64,000 bases of DNA from Oscillospiraceae bacterium. Its GTDB lineage: Bacteria; Bacillota; Clostridia; Saccharofermentanales; Saccharofermentanaceae. Location: contig FWXP01000001.1 of assembly GCA_900176545.1 (NCBI GenBank), forward strand, positions 1 to 64,000, given 5' to 3'. Shown in pieces: positions 49,989-58,520 of the stretch. How positions within the stretch are numbered: the stretch's first letter is position 1; every line of letters begins with the position of its first letter. A model generated the notes under the pieces. It was not told the DNA's origin and searched no databases. It worked only from the letters and a program-made list of their open reading frames with translations. The position numbers and the translations under genes were made by a program.

Positions 49989-52334
49989 ATGTCTTTGAAG
50001 ATACCTTTTAATAATGACTGGACATATAACGATGTTTTTGAGTCTCTGCCTGCGGGTGAGACTGTTCGCCTACCTCATACGGTAGCAGTAACTCCGTTTA
50101 ACTATTTCGATGAGACTATATATCAGAAGATAAGCGGATACAGAAAAGTCTTTGAGTTCCCAAAGGAAGCGGAAGGTAAGAGGGTCTTTATCGTGTTCGA
50201 AGGCGTTGCCCACAAGGCTGATGTCTTTGTAAACGGTACCGAAGTCGTATCACACGGCAGCGGCTATACCTCTTTCGAAGCTGATGTCACGGAGTTCCTT
50301 AATAAGGATAAGCCTAATGAAGTGACGGTAAGGGCAGACAGCAACGAGACCTTGAACATACCGCCTTTCGGATTTGTTATCGACTACATGACATATGGCG
50401 GCATATACAGGGAAGTGTACCTGGATATAAGAAGCGAGGACTACATAAAGGATGTCTTTGCCAGGGGGAGTGCATCAGGTGTCCTTGATTGCGATGTTAC
50501 TTTCGCTAAGGAAGCAAAGCCTTATTCTCTTTCCCTTAAAGAGAAAGAATCCGGTCAGGTAGTCTTCCAAAGTGGAGGTAATTCCGATCTTCACGTCAGC
50601 TGTAAGATACAAGGCGTACATAAGTGGGATATAGACGATCCTTATCTTTACGAGCTTACGGTAACAACAGATGACGATACTTATACGACTAATATAGGCT
50701 TCAGGGACTCCGAGTTCAGATCTGACGGTTACTACTTAAACGGCAGGAAGGTAAGGATCAGAGGCCTTAATCGCCATCAGTCCTATCCTTATGTAGGCTA
50801 TGCCATGCCTGCTTCCATGCAGAAGTACGATGCGGATATCCTGAAGAAGGAACTTGGCGTAAATGCCGTAAGGACATCTCACTATCCGCAGTCGCAGCAC
50901 TTTATAGACAGATGCGATGAAGTAGGTCTTCTGGTATTTACGGAGATCCCCGGTTGGCAGCATATAGGAGACGATTCCTGGAAAGAGCAGGCCGTAAAGA
51001 ATGTAGAGGAGATGGTCATGCAGTACAGAAACCATCCTTCGATAATACTCTGGGGTGTTCGTATCAATGAGTCCGTAGATGACGATGAACTCTACAAGAA
51101 GACGAATGAGCTTGCAAGGAAGCTCGATCCCACAAGGCCTACAGGCGGCGTCAGGTACTTAAAGAAGAGTAGTTTCCTTGAAGATGTCTATACGTATAAC
51201 GACTTCAGTCACGACGGTAAGATGCCGGGTGCAGAGCCTAAGCGCAAGGTCGCAACTGACCCGAATTCGCCGTATCTCATAACAGAATATAACGGACACA
51301 TGTTCCCGACGAAGGCATTTGACTGTGAAGAGCACAGGCTCGAGCATGCACTTCGCCACGCAAACGTACTGGATGCGGTAGCGGGCTTTGATGATATCGC
51401 AGGTTCCTTCGGTTGGTGCTTCTTCGACTACAATACGCATCAGGACTTCGGTTCGGGCGATCGTATCTGCTACCACGGTGTCACTGATATGTTCAGGAAC
51501 TCGAAGCAGGCGGCATATGTATACAGCGCTTGCGGCGATAATAAGGAGCCTTTCCTTGAGGTAAGTTCATCCTTCGATATAGGTGAGCATCCTGCGGGAA
51601 ATCGCGGAAAGACTTATATCTATACCAACTGCGACAGCGTAAAGATGTATAAGAACGACCTCTTCATAAAGGAATATACCCATAAGGATTCCGAGTATAA
51701 GAACCTTCCTAATGCACCTATCTTCATCGACGACTATATTGGCGATCAGATGAAGGTGAACGAGGGCTTCTCCGACAGGCAGAACAAGATCGTAAAGGAA
51801 GCCATGAACTATATCGCCGTCTACGGCATGAACAATGTCCCCGTGAAGATCAAGATGAAGCTGGCGGAAGCCATGGCCGTGTACCACATGAAGTTCGAGG
51901 ATGCATATCTTCTCTTCGGCAAATACATAGGCAACTGGGGTGGAACTACCCTGAAATTCGTCTTCGAAGGCTATAAGGACGGCAAGCTCGTCAAGACGAT
52001 CAATAAGACTGTCTTCCATAAGCTCCATATAGACGTTAAGTGTTCCTCGGATGTCCTTCAGGAAGGCGATACTTACGATGTTGCGGCAGTAAGGCTCTAT
52101 ATCAGGGATGAGTACGATAATATCCAGCCTTTCTTTATGGACAGCCTTCCTTTGAGCATTGAAGGTGCAGGTGAGATCGTGGGTCCCAAGAGCGCGAGGA
52201 TCAACGGAGGTATGGGCGGCACATACATAAGGACTACCTGTAAGGGGAAGGTAACTCTCAAGATTTATTGCCCTGAAGGATTCGAAGGGATCTTCGAAGA
52301 GAAAGAGAAAGTACTGGTGTTTGAAGTAAGATAA
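49989..52334 (+). CDS. GH2-family glycoside hydrolase (beta-galactosidase-like)
   Basis: 781 residues, no signal peptide, so cytoplasmic. Sugar-binding jelly-roll (about 1-150), immunoglobulin-like domain, TIM barrel (about 250-540). ILWGVRINES supplies the acid/base Glu361, where the canonical N-E pair is preserved, and PYLITEYNGH the nucleophile Glu433. DYMTYGGIYREV is the domain-1 signature. Cleaves beta-galactosides, glucuronides or mannosides; specificity not readable. GGAGG upstream. Confidence 0.92.
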   Translation: MSLKIPFNNDWTYNDVFESLPAGETVRLPHTVAVTPFNYFDETIYQKISGYRKVFEFPKEAEGKRVFIVFEGVAHKADVFVNGTEVVSHGSGYTSFEADVTEFLNKDKPNEVTVRADSNETLNIPPFGFVIDYMTYGGIYREVYLDIRSEDYIKDVFARGSASGVLDCDVTFAKEAKPYSLSLKEKESGQVVFQSGGNSDLHVSCKIQGVHKWDIDDPYLYELTVTTDDDTYTTNIGFRDSEFRSDGYYLNGRKVRIRGLNRHQSYPYVGYAMPASMQKYDADILKKELGVNAVRTSHYPQSQHFIDRCDEVGLLVFTEIPGWQHIGDDSWKEQAVKNVEEMVMQYRNHPSIILWGVRINESVDDDELYKKTNELARKLDPTRPTGGVRYLKKSSFLEDVYTYNDFSHDGKMPGAEPKRKVATDPNSPYLITEYNGHMFPTKAFDCEEHRLEHALRHANVLDAVAGFDDIAGSFGWCFFDYNTHQDFGSGDRICYHGVTDMFRNSKQAAYVYSACGDNKEPFLEVSSSFDIGEHPAGNRGKTYIYTNCDSVKMYKNDLFIKEYTHKDSEYKNLPNAPIFIDDYIGDQMKVNEGFSDRQNKIVKEAMNYIAVYGMNNVPVKIKMKLAEAMAVYHMKFEDAYLLFGKYIGNWGGTTLKFVFEGYKDGKLVKTINKTVFHKLHIDVKCSSDVLQEGDTYDVAAVRLYIRDEYDNIQPFFMDSLPLSIEGAGEIVGPKSARINGGMGGTYIRTTCKGKVTLKIYCPEGFEGIFEEKEKVLVFEVR

Positions 52335-52348
52335 CAGGAAGTAAAGAT

Positions 52349-52750
52349 ATGCAGATAAGAGAATACAGTGAATATAACGAGAATGAGATCGTAAGTCTTT
52401 ATTCTGATGCGGGATGGATCGCGTATACCAAGGATACAGACAGCCTGAAGAAAGGCTATGAAAACTCTCTCCTTATCCTGGGTGCATACGACGGCGACGA
52501 TCTTATGGGTATCGTCAGGGTCGTAGGTGACGGACATACCATCGTTTTTGTTCAGGATATACTGGTGTACAATAGATATCAGCGCCAGGGCGTCGGTACT
52601 GCTCTTCTTCAAGAGGTACTGGAACGCTATAGTGATGTCCGTCAGATAGAATTGGTTACGGACGATACGGACAAGACCAAGGCATTTTATGCTTCAGTAG
52701 GCTTCAGGCCTTTATCCGACATTGGATGCTGCGGATTTATGAGATGTTGA
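52349..52750 (+). CDS. GNAT-family acetyltransferase
   Basis: 133 residues. MQIREYSEYNENEIVSLYSDAGWIAYTKDT and VFVQDILVYNRYQRQGVGTALLQEVLE (CoA loop R-Q-G-V-G-T), then LVTDDTDKTKAFYASVGF. Short PhnO/YhbS-like GNAT. It follows the glycosidase by 14 bases and may be co-transcribed. Confidence 0.88.
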   Translation: MQIREYSEYNENEIVSLYSDAGWIAYTKDTDSLKKGYENSLLILGAYDGDDLMGIVRVVGDGHTIVFVQDILVYNRYQRQGVGTALLQEVLERYSDVRQIELVTDDTDKTKAFYASVGFRPLSDIGCCGFMRC

Positions 52751-52835
52751 GAAATTATTTAGTATAATGGAACAGGATATGCTTTGTGTGTAGCAAGTAA
52801 TCTGAATATGTTGAAAAGTGAAAGTGAGATTTTTT

Positions 52836-53036
52836 ATGTATGACATGATCCCTTTATTCTGCGGCGGCATTATTTTCGTCCTCGGACTTCTTATGGTGGC
52901 TATGCCTAAGCAGATGACCAAGAAGGAAATGAGAGATGACCCTGCTGTAGTTGAAAAGACAAGAAAGAGCGGAATGATCGAGATCGTTTGCGGTGTCCTG
53001 ATCATCTTGATAAGACTTGCCAGAATCTTTCTGTAA
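52836..53036 (+). CDS. Small two-helix membrane protein
   Basis: 66 residues. Helices about 4-24 (IPLFCGGIIFVLGLLMVAMP) and 45-64. Start ATG 52836 is preferred to GTG 52818, though the ribosome site (AAAGTGAG) is weak. The stop overlaps the next ATG by one base. Unknown function. Confidence 0.5.
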   Translation: MYDMIPLFCGGIIFVLGLLMVAMPKQMTKKEMRDDPAVVEKTRKSGMIEIVCGVLIILIRLARIFL

Positions 53037-53545
53037 TGAGACTACGACCTTATATCTCCGCTAAGGACTTTGATCAGATAAAGAACTGGATCACGGATGA
53101 GAGAACGCATGCCATGTGGTGTGCGGACCGCTTTGAGTTTCCTTTGAATAAGGATAACTTCGATAAGTATCTTGAGAAGATAGCCGGCGAGCGAGAAGAC
53201 TACGCTCTTGTCGCAACTACGGATGACGATATCACTGTAGGCTTTCTATGTTACAGCGTTAATTATGAGACCAACGAAGGTATGCTCAAGTTCGTAGTTG
53301 TCGATCCTGAAGTAAGAGGTAAGGGCATAGCCGGGAAGATGCTGGATCTTATCGTCAGATACGGATTTGATATCACGAATGTCGATGCTGTGCATCTCAA
53401 TGTCTTTACGGAAAACCCAAGAGCGAGAAAGTGCTATGAGAAAGTCGGATTCGTCGAGAGAAATACGACTCCGGATGCATATCCCTACAAGGATGAGAAG
53501 TGGGGCAGATGCAATATGATCATCAGGAAAGAAGGCCTTGGTTGA
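53036..53545 (+). CDS. GNAT-family acetyltransferase (RimI/RimJ-like)
   Basis: 169 residues from ATG 53036. MRLRPYISAKDFDQIKNWITDERTHAMWC is the N-terminal RimJ/L-like helix, and LKFVVVDPEVRGKGIAGKMLDLIVRYGF holds the loop R-G-K-G-I-A-G. The C-terminal NVFTENPRARKCYEKVGFVER is motif B. Coupled to the small membrane protein by a one-base overlap. Confidence 0.88.
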   Translation: MRLRPYISAKDFDQIKNWITDERTHAMWCADRFEFPLNKDNFDKYLEKIAGEREDYALVATTDDDITVGFLCYSVNYETNEGMLKFVVVDPEVRGKGIAGKMLDLIVRYGFDITNVDAVHLNVFTENPRARKCYEKVGFVERNTTPDAYPYKDEKWGRCNMIIRKEGLG

Positions 53546-53599
53546 CAATAACCTTTTGTAGCGTTAACATTGCAGTAATTCAAGAAGGAGGCAAGATCA

Positions 53600-53686
53600 A
53601 TGCAGTTTAAGCTTATGCTCATGATGGATATGCTTATGACAGATCATGGTTTACGATCATGTGGCATTGATAGCGCGCTTCAATAA
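53600..53686 (+). CDS. Met-rich 28-residue mini-ORF (possible leader peptide)
   Basis: ATG 53600 behind the strong ribosome site GAAGGAGGCAA (53584-53594). It reads MQFKLMLMMDMLMTDHG, then LRSCGIDSALQ, with six methionines within the first 13 residues. It is followed within 25 bases by a strong terminator (53711-53745) and then by two GNAT genes. Position and terminator suggest a regulatory leader peptide, but a decayed gene is an alternative. Confidence 0.45.
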   Translation: MQFKLMLMMDMLMTDHGLRSCGIDSALQ

Positions 53687-53710
53687 CAATATCTTAAGTT
53701 CAGATATATC

Positions 53711-53745
53711 AAGGCCATTTATCGTAAGATAAGTGGCCTTTTTGT
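53711..53745 (+). terminator. Strong intrinsic terminator ahead of a GNAT pair
   Basis: AAGGCCATTTATC (53711-53723) pairs almost perfectly with GATAAGTGGCCTT (53728-53740), loop GTAA, followed by TTTTTG. It could terminate the upstream unit or act as an attenuator for 53768. Confidence 0.9.
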
Positions 53746-53767
53746 ATTTGGAGAAAGGAGACAGAGG

Positions 53768-54235
53768 ATGAACATCAGAAGATTTACGAAGGCGGATGCG
53801 CAGGATGTATCTGCGCTTATCAGAAAGACTGTCGGGATATCTAACCGCGAGGATTATCCTGAAGATGTCATTAATGCACTGATCGATCTGGAGACGCCTG
53901 AGCACGTTCTGGAAAGGGCGGGATGGACTCATTTCTATGTAGCTGTAGAAGGTGAATCGATTATAGGATGCGGTGCCATAGGTCCATACTGGGGGAAGGA
54001 AGACGAGAGCAGCCTCTTTACGATATTCGTATTGCCCGAGTATCAGGGTAAGGGCGTAGGGAGAGCTATAGTGGATACATTAGAGAGAGACGAATTCTTC
54101 CTTCGTGCAAATAGGATCGAGATCCCTGCTTCCATAACAGGTGTACCTTTCTATCGAAAGCTTGGCTATGACTATAAGAACGGAATTACCGAGCCGGATG
54201 AGGAGCATATCATCAGATTGGAGAAGAGACGATGA
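53768..54235 (+). CDS. GNAT-family acetyltransferase
   Basis: 155 residues: MNIRRFTKADAQDVSALIRKTVGISNRED at the start and SSLFTIFVLPEYQGKGVGRAIVDTLE with loop Q-G-K-G-V-G-R; C-terminal FYRKLGYDYKNGITEPD. Two consecutive AGG-rich ribosome sites (AAAGGAGACAGAGG). Overlaps the next GNAT in an ATGA. The pair follows the mini-ORF and terminator. Confidence 0.88.
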   Translation: MNIRRFTKADAQDVSALIRKTVGISNREDYPEDVINALIDLETPEHVLERAGWTHFYVAVEGESIIGCGAIGPYWGKEDESSLFTIFVLPEYQGKGVGRAIVDTLERDEFFLRANRIEIPASITGVPFYRKLGYDYKNGITEPDEEHIIRLEKRR

Positions 54236-54726
54236 ACGAGATCAGATACTTAACAGATACTGATGACAGATCTGAGATAAGTGGTATCTATGAGAAAAGC
54301 TGGAAGAATGCGTATCGTGGGATAGTTCCTGACAGCTACCTTGACAGTATCCCTGCAGGAAGGTGGGCATCCAAGGTGGATAACCCGGAGTGGAAGACAC
54401 TTGTATTCGTACAAGACGGCAGACTTATTGGTACCTGCAGTTACTGTGCTTCGCGATTTGAGGAGTACATCGGATACGGTGAGATAATATCAATATACTT
54501 CCTTCCTGAGTGCACAGGTAAGGGATATGGAAGACAACTTCTGGAACGTGCAGTATCTGAACTCAAGAAGGAAGGATATAGTGATGTGCACTTGTGGGTA
54601 TTAGAAGAAAACCTGAATGCAAGAGCATTCTATTCGAAGCTTGGCTTTGAGAAGACGGACAGTGTTATAGAAGATGAGATAGGCGGAAAGAAACTAAAAG
54701 AAATAAGTCTTGTAAGAAGAATTTGA
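54232..54726 (+). CDS. GNAT-family acetyltransferase
   Basis: 164 residues. YEKSWKNAYRGIVPDSYLD is typical of the RimI/'acetyltransferase, GNAT superfamily' clade with a W-K-x-x-Y opening. GEIISIYFLPECTGKGYGRQLLERAV contains the CoA loop G-K-G-Y-G-R, and NLNARAFYSKLGF the final motif. Overlaps the previous gene by 4 bases and ends before the TATAAT at 54735. Confidence 0.88.
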   Translation: MNEIRYLTDTDDRSEISGIYEKSWKNAYRGIVPDSYLDSIPAGRWASKVDNPEWKTLVFVQDGRLIGTCSYCASRFEEYIGYGEIISIYFLPECTGKGYGRQLLERAVSELKKEGYSDVHLWVLEENLNARAFYSKLGFEKTDSVIEDEIGGKKLKEISLVRRI

Positions 54727-54734
54727 TATTATGA

Positions 54735-54740
54735 TATAAT
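54735..54740 (+). promoter_or_regulatory. Extended -10 promoter
   Basis: TATAAT with upstream TGA, followed about 27 bases later by the strong GGAGGG ribosome site of 54773. Confidence 0.6.
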
Positions 54741-54772
54741 AAGATGAAGTTTATGTTCTAAGGAGGGCTTAT

Positions 54773-55144
54773 ATGAGTCTATCAGATCTTTTCAAGAATG
54801 CGCAGGCATCTACTCCTTTTACGGATAACATGTCTATCAGGAATAACTTAGACGGATCTATAAGCAACCCGTCCTGGGATCAGTTCCAGGATTATATCAC
54901 TAAGGTTGAGCAGAATCCTCAGGAATATCTTGTAGTTGAACTCCCTGTAGCAAATAACGGTATCAAGTTCGTACAGGCATGTTCCATCGCTGAGGATTAT
55001 CCTATCCAGATCGGTATGGAGAAGGACGGTGAGACAGTACTTCTCGAGAAGACAACAGATGAGATCGAGTTCGAGCTCATCATCAAGAAGTTCTTCACAG
55101 AAGGTATTGTTGAAGGCATAGAGGATTACAAGCCTACAACTTGA
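54773..55144 (+). CDS. Hypothetical protein, unrecognised
   Basis: 123 residues, soluble: NMSIRNNLDGSISNPSWDQFQDYI, then EYLVVELPVANNGIKFVQACSIAEDYPIQIGMEKDGETVLLEK. The acidic mixed alpha/beta composition and its promoter independence resemble immunity- or accessory-type proteins, but I cannot name a family. Preceded by GGAGGG. Monocistronic. Confidence 0.5.
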   Translation: MSLSDLFKNAQASTPFTDNMSIRNNLDGSISNPSWDQFQDYITKVEQNPQEYLVVELPVANNGIKFVQACSIAEDYPIQIGMEKDGETVLLEKTTDEIEFELIIKKFFTEGIVEGIEDYKPTT

Positions 55145-55173
55145 TAGATCTATAATATTAAGAACAAATGTTC

Positions 55174-55202
55174 TTGACACGCGTCGTTGACTTCTGTATA
55201 AC
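55174..55202 (+). promoter_or_regulatory. Sigma-A-type promoter of the SAP/DUF6434 operon
   Basis: TTGACA (55174-55179), 17-base spacer, TATAAC (55197-55202). The ATG at 55224 is about 21 bases downstream, with GGAG between. Confidence 0.8.
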
Positions 55203-55223
55203 TTATGAAAAGGAGTTATACAG

Positions 55224-55808
55224 ATGAACGACAGACCTGAATTGAACAAAGAATTAGACGGGAAGACCTTCGGTCAGTGGTACTGGCTGAAGGAGGAGCT
55301 CGTCTATTTTTGTAGAGAGAACGGGATTCCCGCATCAGGAAGCAAAGAAGAACTTGCATCACGAATAAAGCATTATCTGGATACCGGAGAGGTCGTTGCT
55401 CCCGTAAGCAGATCTCGGGCTAAGGCATCCCGTTCTTCTATCACTTTGGATTCTCTTATAGAGGATAACTTCGTATGCTCTGAGATGCATAGAGCTTTCT
55501 TTAAGTCACAGTTAGGCGACAGTTTTTCCTTTAATGTTCCATTTCAAAAATGGCTCAAGTCTAACAGCGGTAAGACGTATGCCGAAGCCGTTTTTGCTTA
55601 TTGTGAGATCAAGAAGGCGGGTAAGGGTGATCGCAAGACCATAGATAAGCAATTCGAATACAATACTTATATCAGGGATTTCTTTGAAGACAATAAATGC
55701 AGTTCGCTTGATGATGCGATCCGTTGTTGGAAGTATAAGAAGAGCAGACCCGGTTCCAATCGTTATGAGAAAGACGATCTTATTATCTTGAAGGAGAGTA
55801 CCTTATGA
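55224..55808 (+). CDS. SAP-domain protein with DUF6434
   Basis: 194 residues. N-terminal helix-extension-helix LKEELVYFCRENGIPASGSKEELASRIKHYL is a SAP motif (chromatin/DNA binding in other proteins). The C-terminal part FVCSEMHRAFFKSQLGDSFSFNVPFQKWLKSNSGKTY and QFEYNTYIRDFFEDNKCSSLDDAIRCWKYKK is the DUF6434 signature. DNA or RNA binding is plausible. First gene of an operon continuing to 58520; overlaps the next by 4 bases. Confidence 0.8.
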   Translation: MNDRPELNKELDGKTFGQWYWLKEELVYFCRENGIPASGSKEELASRIKHYLDTGEVVAPVSRSRAKASRSSITLDSLIEDNFVCSEMHRAFFKSQLGDSFSFNVPFQKWLKSNSGKTYAEAVFAYCEIKKAGKGDRKTIDKQFEYNTYIRDFFEDNKCSSLDDAIRCWKYKKSRPGSNRYEKDDLIILKESTL

Positions 55809-56713
55809 GTATTGTAGATATCGACGCAGCTAAGAGATTTATAAAGGACACTGCAAGACCGCTGGAGAGAGCATTATACTCTTTATACTTTGAGAGCGGC
55901 AGTTCTGATACTGTAGTGTCAGAGCTTGAATGCTATCAGAATCCTGACGGCGGATTCGGCAAGGCATTAGAAGCTGATAACTGGAATCCGGCTTCCAATC
56001 CCATAGCTACTAACGATGCGATAATAACGCTCTATAGAACAGGTACATTAAGGTCTGCAGGTAAGATGGTACGAGCGATCGTATCTTACCTGTCATCTCA
56101 CGACTCGTTCGATGAGGAGAAGAGAAGATGGCTCTTTGCTATCGACAGCAATAAGGACTATCCTCATGCTATCTGGTGGGAGAAGAAAGACGATGGGATA
56201 ATGGGATTTAATCCTACGGTCTCACTTGCCGCATTTATGGTATGCTATGGTCCTGACAGGGATTACTATACTTCCATAGTGCGCGAAGGATTTGCAGCGC
56301 TGTCTGATTTGAAGGAACTGGGAGATACCCTTAAGTGCTATCTCTTGGCATATGAACTTCTAAAGTCTAATTACATCACTGATGTCATCGATCTTCAGGG
56401 AGCAAAGGTTGAACTCGGTCTTAAGATCCGCGAGATGATCTGCAAGGATACATCCAAGTATGGTGTAGAGTATGTAATATCTCCTTCCGATATCTTCTGC
56501 GGCACATACGATGAATTTGTATCAGATGATATAAGGGTCCTTATTGATGCAGAGAAGGAAGTATTGGGATCTATTCAGAAAGAAGACGGCGGATTCGATA
56601 TATCCTGGAAGTGGTATACCGATTACAAGGAATTTGAAGAAGCAAGAAATATGTGGAGACCCAGGATCACGCTGGATAAGCTCCTTTTTAGTGACAGGTG
56701 GCAAACGATATGA
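55805..56713 (+). CDS. Alpha/alpha-toroid (terpene cyclase/prenyltransferase-like) protein
   Basis: 302 residues, helical. YQNPDGGFGKALEAD and IQKEDGGFDISW are the Q-x-P-D-G-G-F repeats of squalene-hopene-cyclase/prenyltransferase-type toroids; LSAFM-type helices and DYPHAIWWEKKDDGIMGFNPTVSLAAF lie between. In such folds the repeats stabilise the barrel. The active-site DxDD of cyclases is not evident, so catalysis is uncertain. Overlaps its neighbours on both sides (ATGA). Confidence 0.65.
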   Translation: MSIVDIDAAKRFIKDTARPLERALYSLYFESGSSDTVVSELECYQNPDGGFGKALEADNWNPASNPIATNDAIITLYRTGTLRSAGKMVRAIVSYLSSHDSFDEEKRRWLFAIDSNKDYPHAIWWEKKDDGIMGFNPTVSLAAFMVCYGPDRDYYTSIVREGFAALSDLKELGDTLKCYLLAYELLKSNYITDVIDLQGAKVELGLKIREMICKDTSKYGVEYVISPSDIFCGTYDEFVSDDIRVLIDAEKEVLGSIQKEDGGFDISWKWYTDYKEFEEARNMWRPRITLDKLLFSDRWQTI

Positions 56714-57234
56714 GCTTTAGAACGATAATGATATTTCCTGAATTTGAGAATATGGAGGTAATAGACAGTATCAGGGATCGCTTTGATCCTCTTGCACATC
56801 TTGTAAGACCGCATATCACGCTCGTGTTCCCATTTGAACTTGATATGAGTAATGAGGAATTAAGTGCTGTTCTGGATAAGAGGCTTACCGATGTCAAACC
56901 ATTTGAACTTGAGCTTCACGGTTTTTCTTGTCATAGTGCAGAGACAGGCAACTATCTGTTCCTGGACCTTACTAAGGGACAGGATACCGTGAGCCGGATT
57001 CACGATATCTTCTACGCTAATGAATTCAAAGAATGTAATAGGACCTACGATGGTACTTTTATCCCTCATATGACTGTAGGCAAGGTAGAGACACCTTTTA
57101 TACTCGATGAAGCATATGAAGAAGTTAAGGATATCGATACGAGATTCTCATGCGTTGCGGATAAGATATCCGTAGAGATGATCGGTCCTAACGATGAATC
57201 GATAATCATCATAGAGAAGAGGTTAGATAAATGA
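56710..57234 (+). CDS. 2H phosphoesterase (2'-5' RNA ligase family)
   Basis: 174 residues. Two H-x-T motifs: LVRPHITLVFPF (His35, Thr37) and FIPHMTVGKV (His120, Thr122), the double signature of 2H phosphodiesterases that act on cyclic or 2'-5' phosphates in RNA. Ends overlap both neighbours (ATGA at the start, ATGA at the stop). A nucleotide-processing role fits the NUDIX gene that follows. Confidence 0.88.
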   Translation: MSFRTIMIFPEFENMEVIDSIRDRFDPLAHLVRPHITLVFPFELDMSNEELSAVLDKRLTDVKPFELELHGFSCHSAETGNYLFLDLTKGQDTVSRIHDIFYANEFKECNRTYDGTFIPHMTVGKVETPFILDEAYEEVKDIDTRFSCVADKISVEMIGPNDESIIIIEKRLDK

Positions 57235-57710
57235 TGCTTCGCAATATGACCGGGATATATCTTTCCTGCGAAGATAAGATGCTTCTCCTTTACAGGCAGA
57301 ACGGAAGGGTAGTAAGCGATAAATGGGTAGCTTCGGCAGGCGGACACTTTGAACCTGATGAACTCAATGATCCTCGTGCCTGTGTCCTTCGTGAACTTAA
57401 TGAGGAGCTTGGAATCGGCGAAGAGGATATCGATAACCTTACCATGAGGTACATCGGTATCCGTCATATCAATGGTGAGATCAGGCAGAATTATTACTTC
57501 TTCGCAGACCTTAAGCAATATCGTGAATTCGCATCTAATGAAGGTATCTCCAAGTGGATCGAGAAGGATAAGGTAACTGACCTTGAAATGCCACTGACTG
57601 CTAAGTACATAATGGAACATTACATGGAAAAGGGAAGATATGACGATATCCTGTACTGCGCAGTCTGTGACGGAGACGGCTATCGCTTTGTTTCTTTAAA
57701 GGAGATGTAA
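57231..57710 (+). CDS. NUDIX hydrolase
   Basis: 159 residues. Nudix box with GGHFEPDE and later VLRELNEELGI (G-x5-E-x7-REUxEExGU pattern). Substrate pocket aromatic YRQNGRVVSDKWVASAG. Mutational variations would not change the call. ATGA overlap with the 2H phosphoesterase gene. Downstream TGCTATAAT at 57711-57719 begins the next transcript. Confidence 0.9.
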   Translation: MMLRNMTGIYLSCEDKMLLLYRQNGRVVSDKWVASAGGHFEPDELNDPRACVLRELNEELGIGEEDIDNLTMRYIGIRHINGEIRQNYYFFADLKQYREFASNEGISKWIEKDKVTDLEMPLTAKYIMEHYMEKGRYDDILYCAVCDGDGYRFVSLKEM

Positions 57711-57713
57711 TGC

Positions 57714-57719
57714 TATAAT
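57714..57719 (+). promoter_or_regulatory. Extended -10 promoter
   Basis: TATAAT with TGC directly after the stop of the NUDIX gene, 37 bases upstream of the HAD start. Confidence 0.6.
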
Positions 57720-57755
57720 CTCTTTCCAATAAGGGAATATTGGGAGGGTTAAGCG

Positions 57756-58520
57756 ATGGTTCGTCTTATACTTTCAGATCTTGACCATACATTGCTCCGA
57801 GAAGACGGAACTATATCGGATAATACACTGGCAGTTCTCAAGAGATGCAGGGATAAGGGTATCCTGTTTGCAATTGCTACCGCCAGGTACTGGATTGGAG
57901 CCGAGAGGTATATATCTGAGCTTTCTCCGGACTATGAAATAACTACCGACGGTACATTGATACATTCCGGTTCTGATCAGATATACTCATGTGAATTCTC
58001 TGAAGAGACAACTGATCTTATCGTAAGGCTCCTGATGTCGGCTGTACTCGGTGTAGAGATAACTGTCGCATGCGGTAAGACCGTATATTGGAACAGTCCT
58101 GATATAGCATCCTCTGAGAAGCTTCATAAGGCTAAATACTGTGATTATTCTTCTCCTCTTGATGTAAGAGCGAATAAGATAGTTGCTGAACTCCCGGATG
58201 AATCTATTGCACGTGATATCGCCTCTAAGGCGGGGTGCGAGCTTCAGTGTTATCGCGGTGAGAGGTGGTATGCATTCCTGCCGGAAGGTTCAGGGAAAGT
58301 ATCCGCAATAAAGGCACTCTCATCTTTGACGGGAGTGCCTCTTGAAGATATGGTTGCATTCGGCGATGACAGCAACGATATCAGTATGCTAAGAATGTGC
58401 GGTATCGGTGTAGCAGTAGATAATGCGCTTCCTGAAGTAAAGTCCGCTGCTGATGCCTTGACCTCGTCTAATGATGAAGACGGGGTAGCCTCCTGGTTAA
58501 GATCTCAGATCCTTATGTGA
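57756..58520 (+). CDS. Cof-type HAD-IIB phosphatase
   Basis: 254 residues. Motif I LILSDLDHTLL with nucleophile Asp, motif II ATAR, and motif IV VAFGDDSNDISMLRMCGIGVAVDNA. Cap domain between. Dephosphorylates sugar phosphates or coenzymes such as FMN/PLP in relatives. GGGAGGG upstream. The last 24 bases overlap the 3' end of the minus-strand ABC permease gene. Confidence 0.92.
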   Translation: MVRLILSDLDHTLLREDGTISDNTLAVLKRCRDKGILFAIATARYWIGAERYISELSPDYEITTDGTLIHSGSDQIYSCEFSEETTDLIVRLLMSAVLGVEITVACGKTVYWNSPDIASSEKLHKAKYCDYSSPLDVRANKIVAELPDESIARDIASKAGCELQCYRGERWYAFLPEGSGKVSAIKALSSLTGVPLEDMVAFGDDSNDISMLRMCGIGVAVDNALPEVKSAADALTSSNDEDGVASWLRSQILM

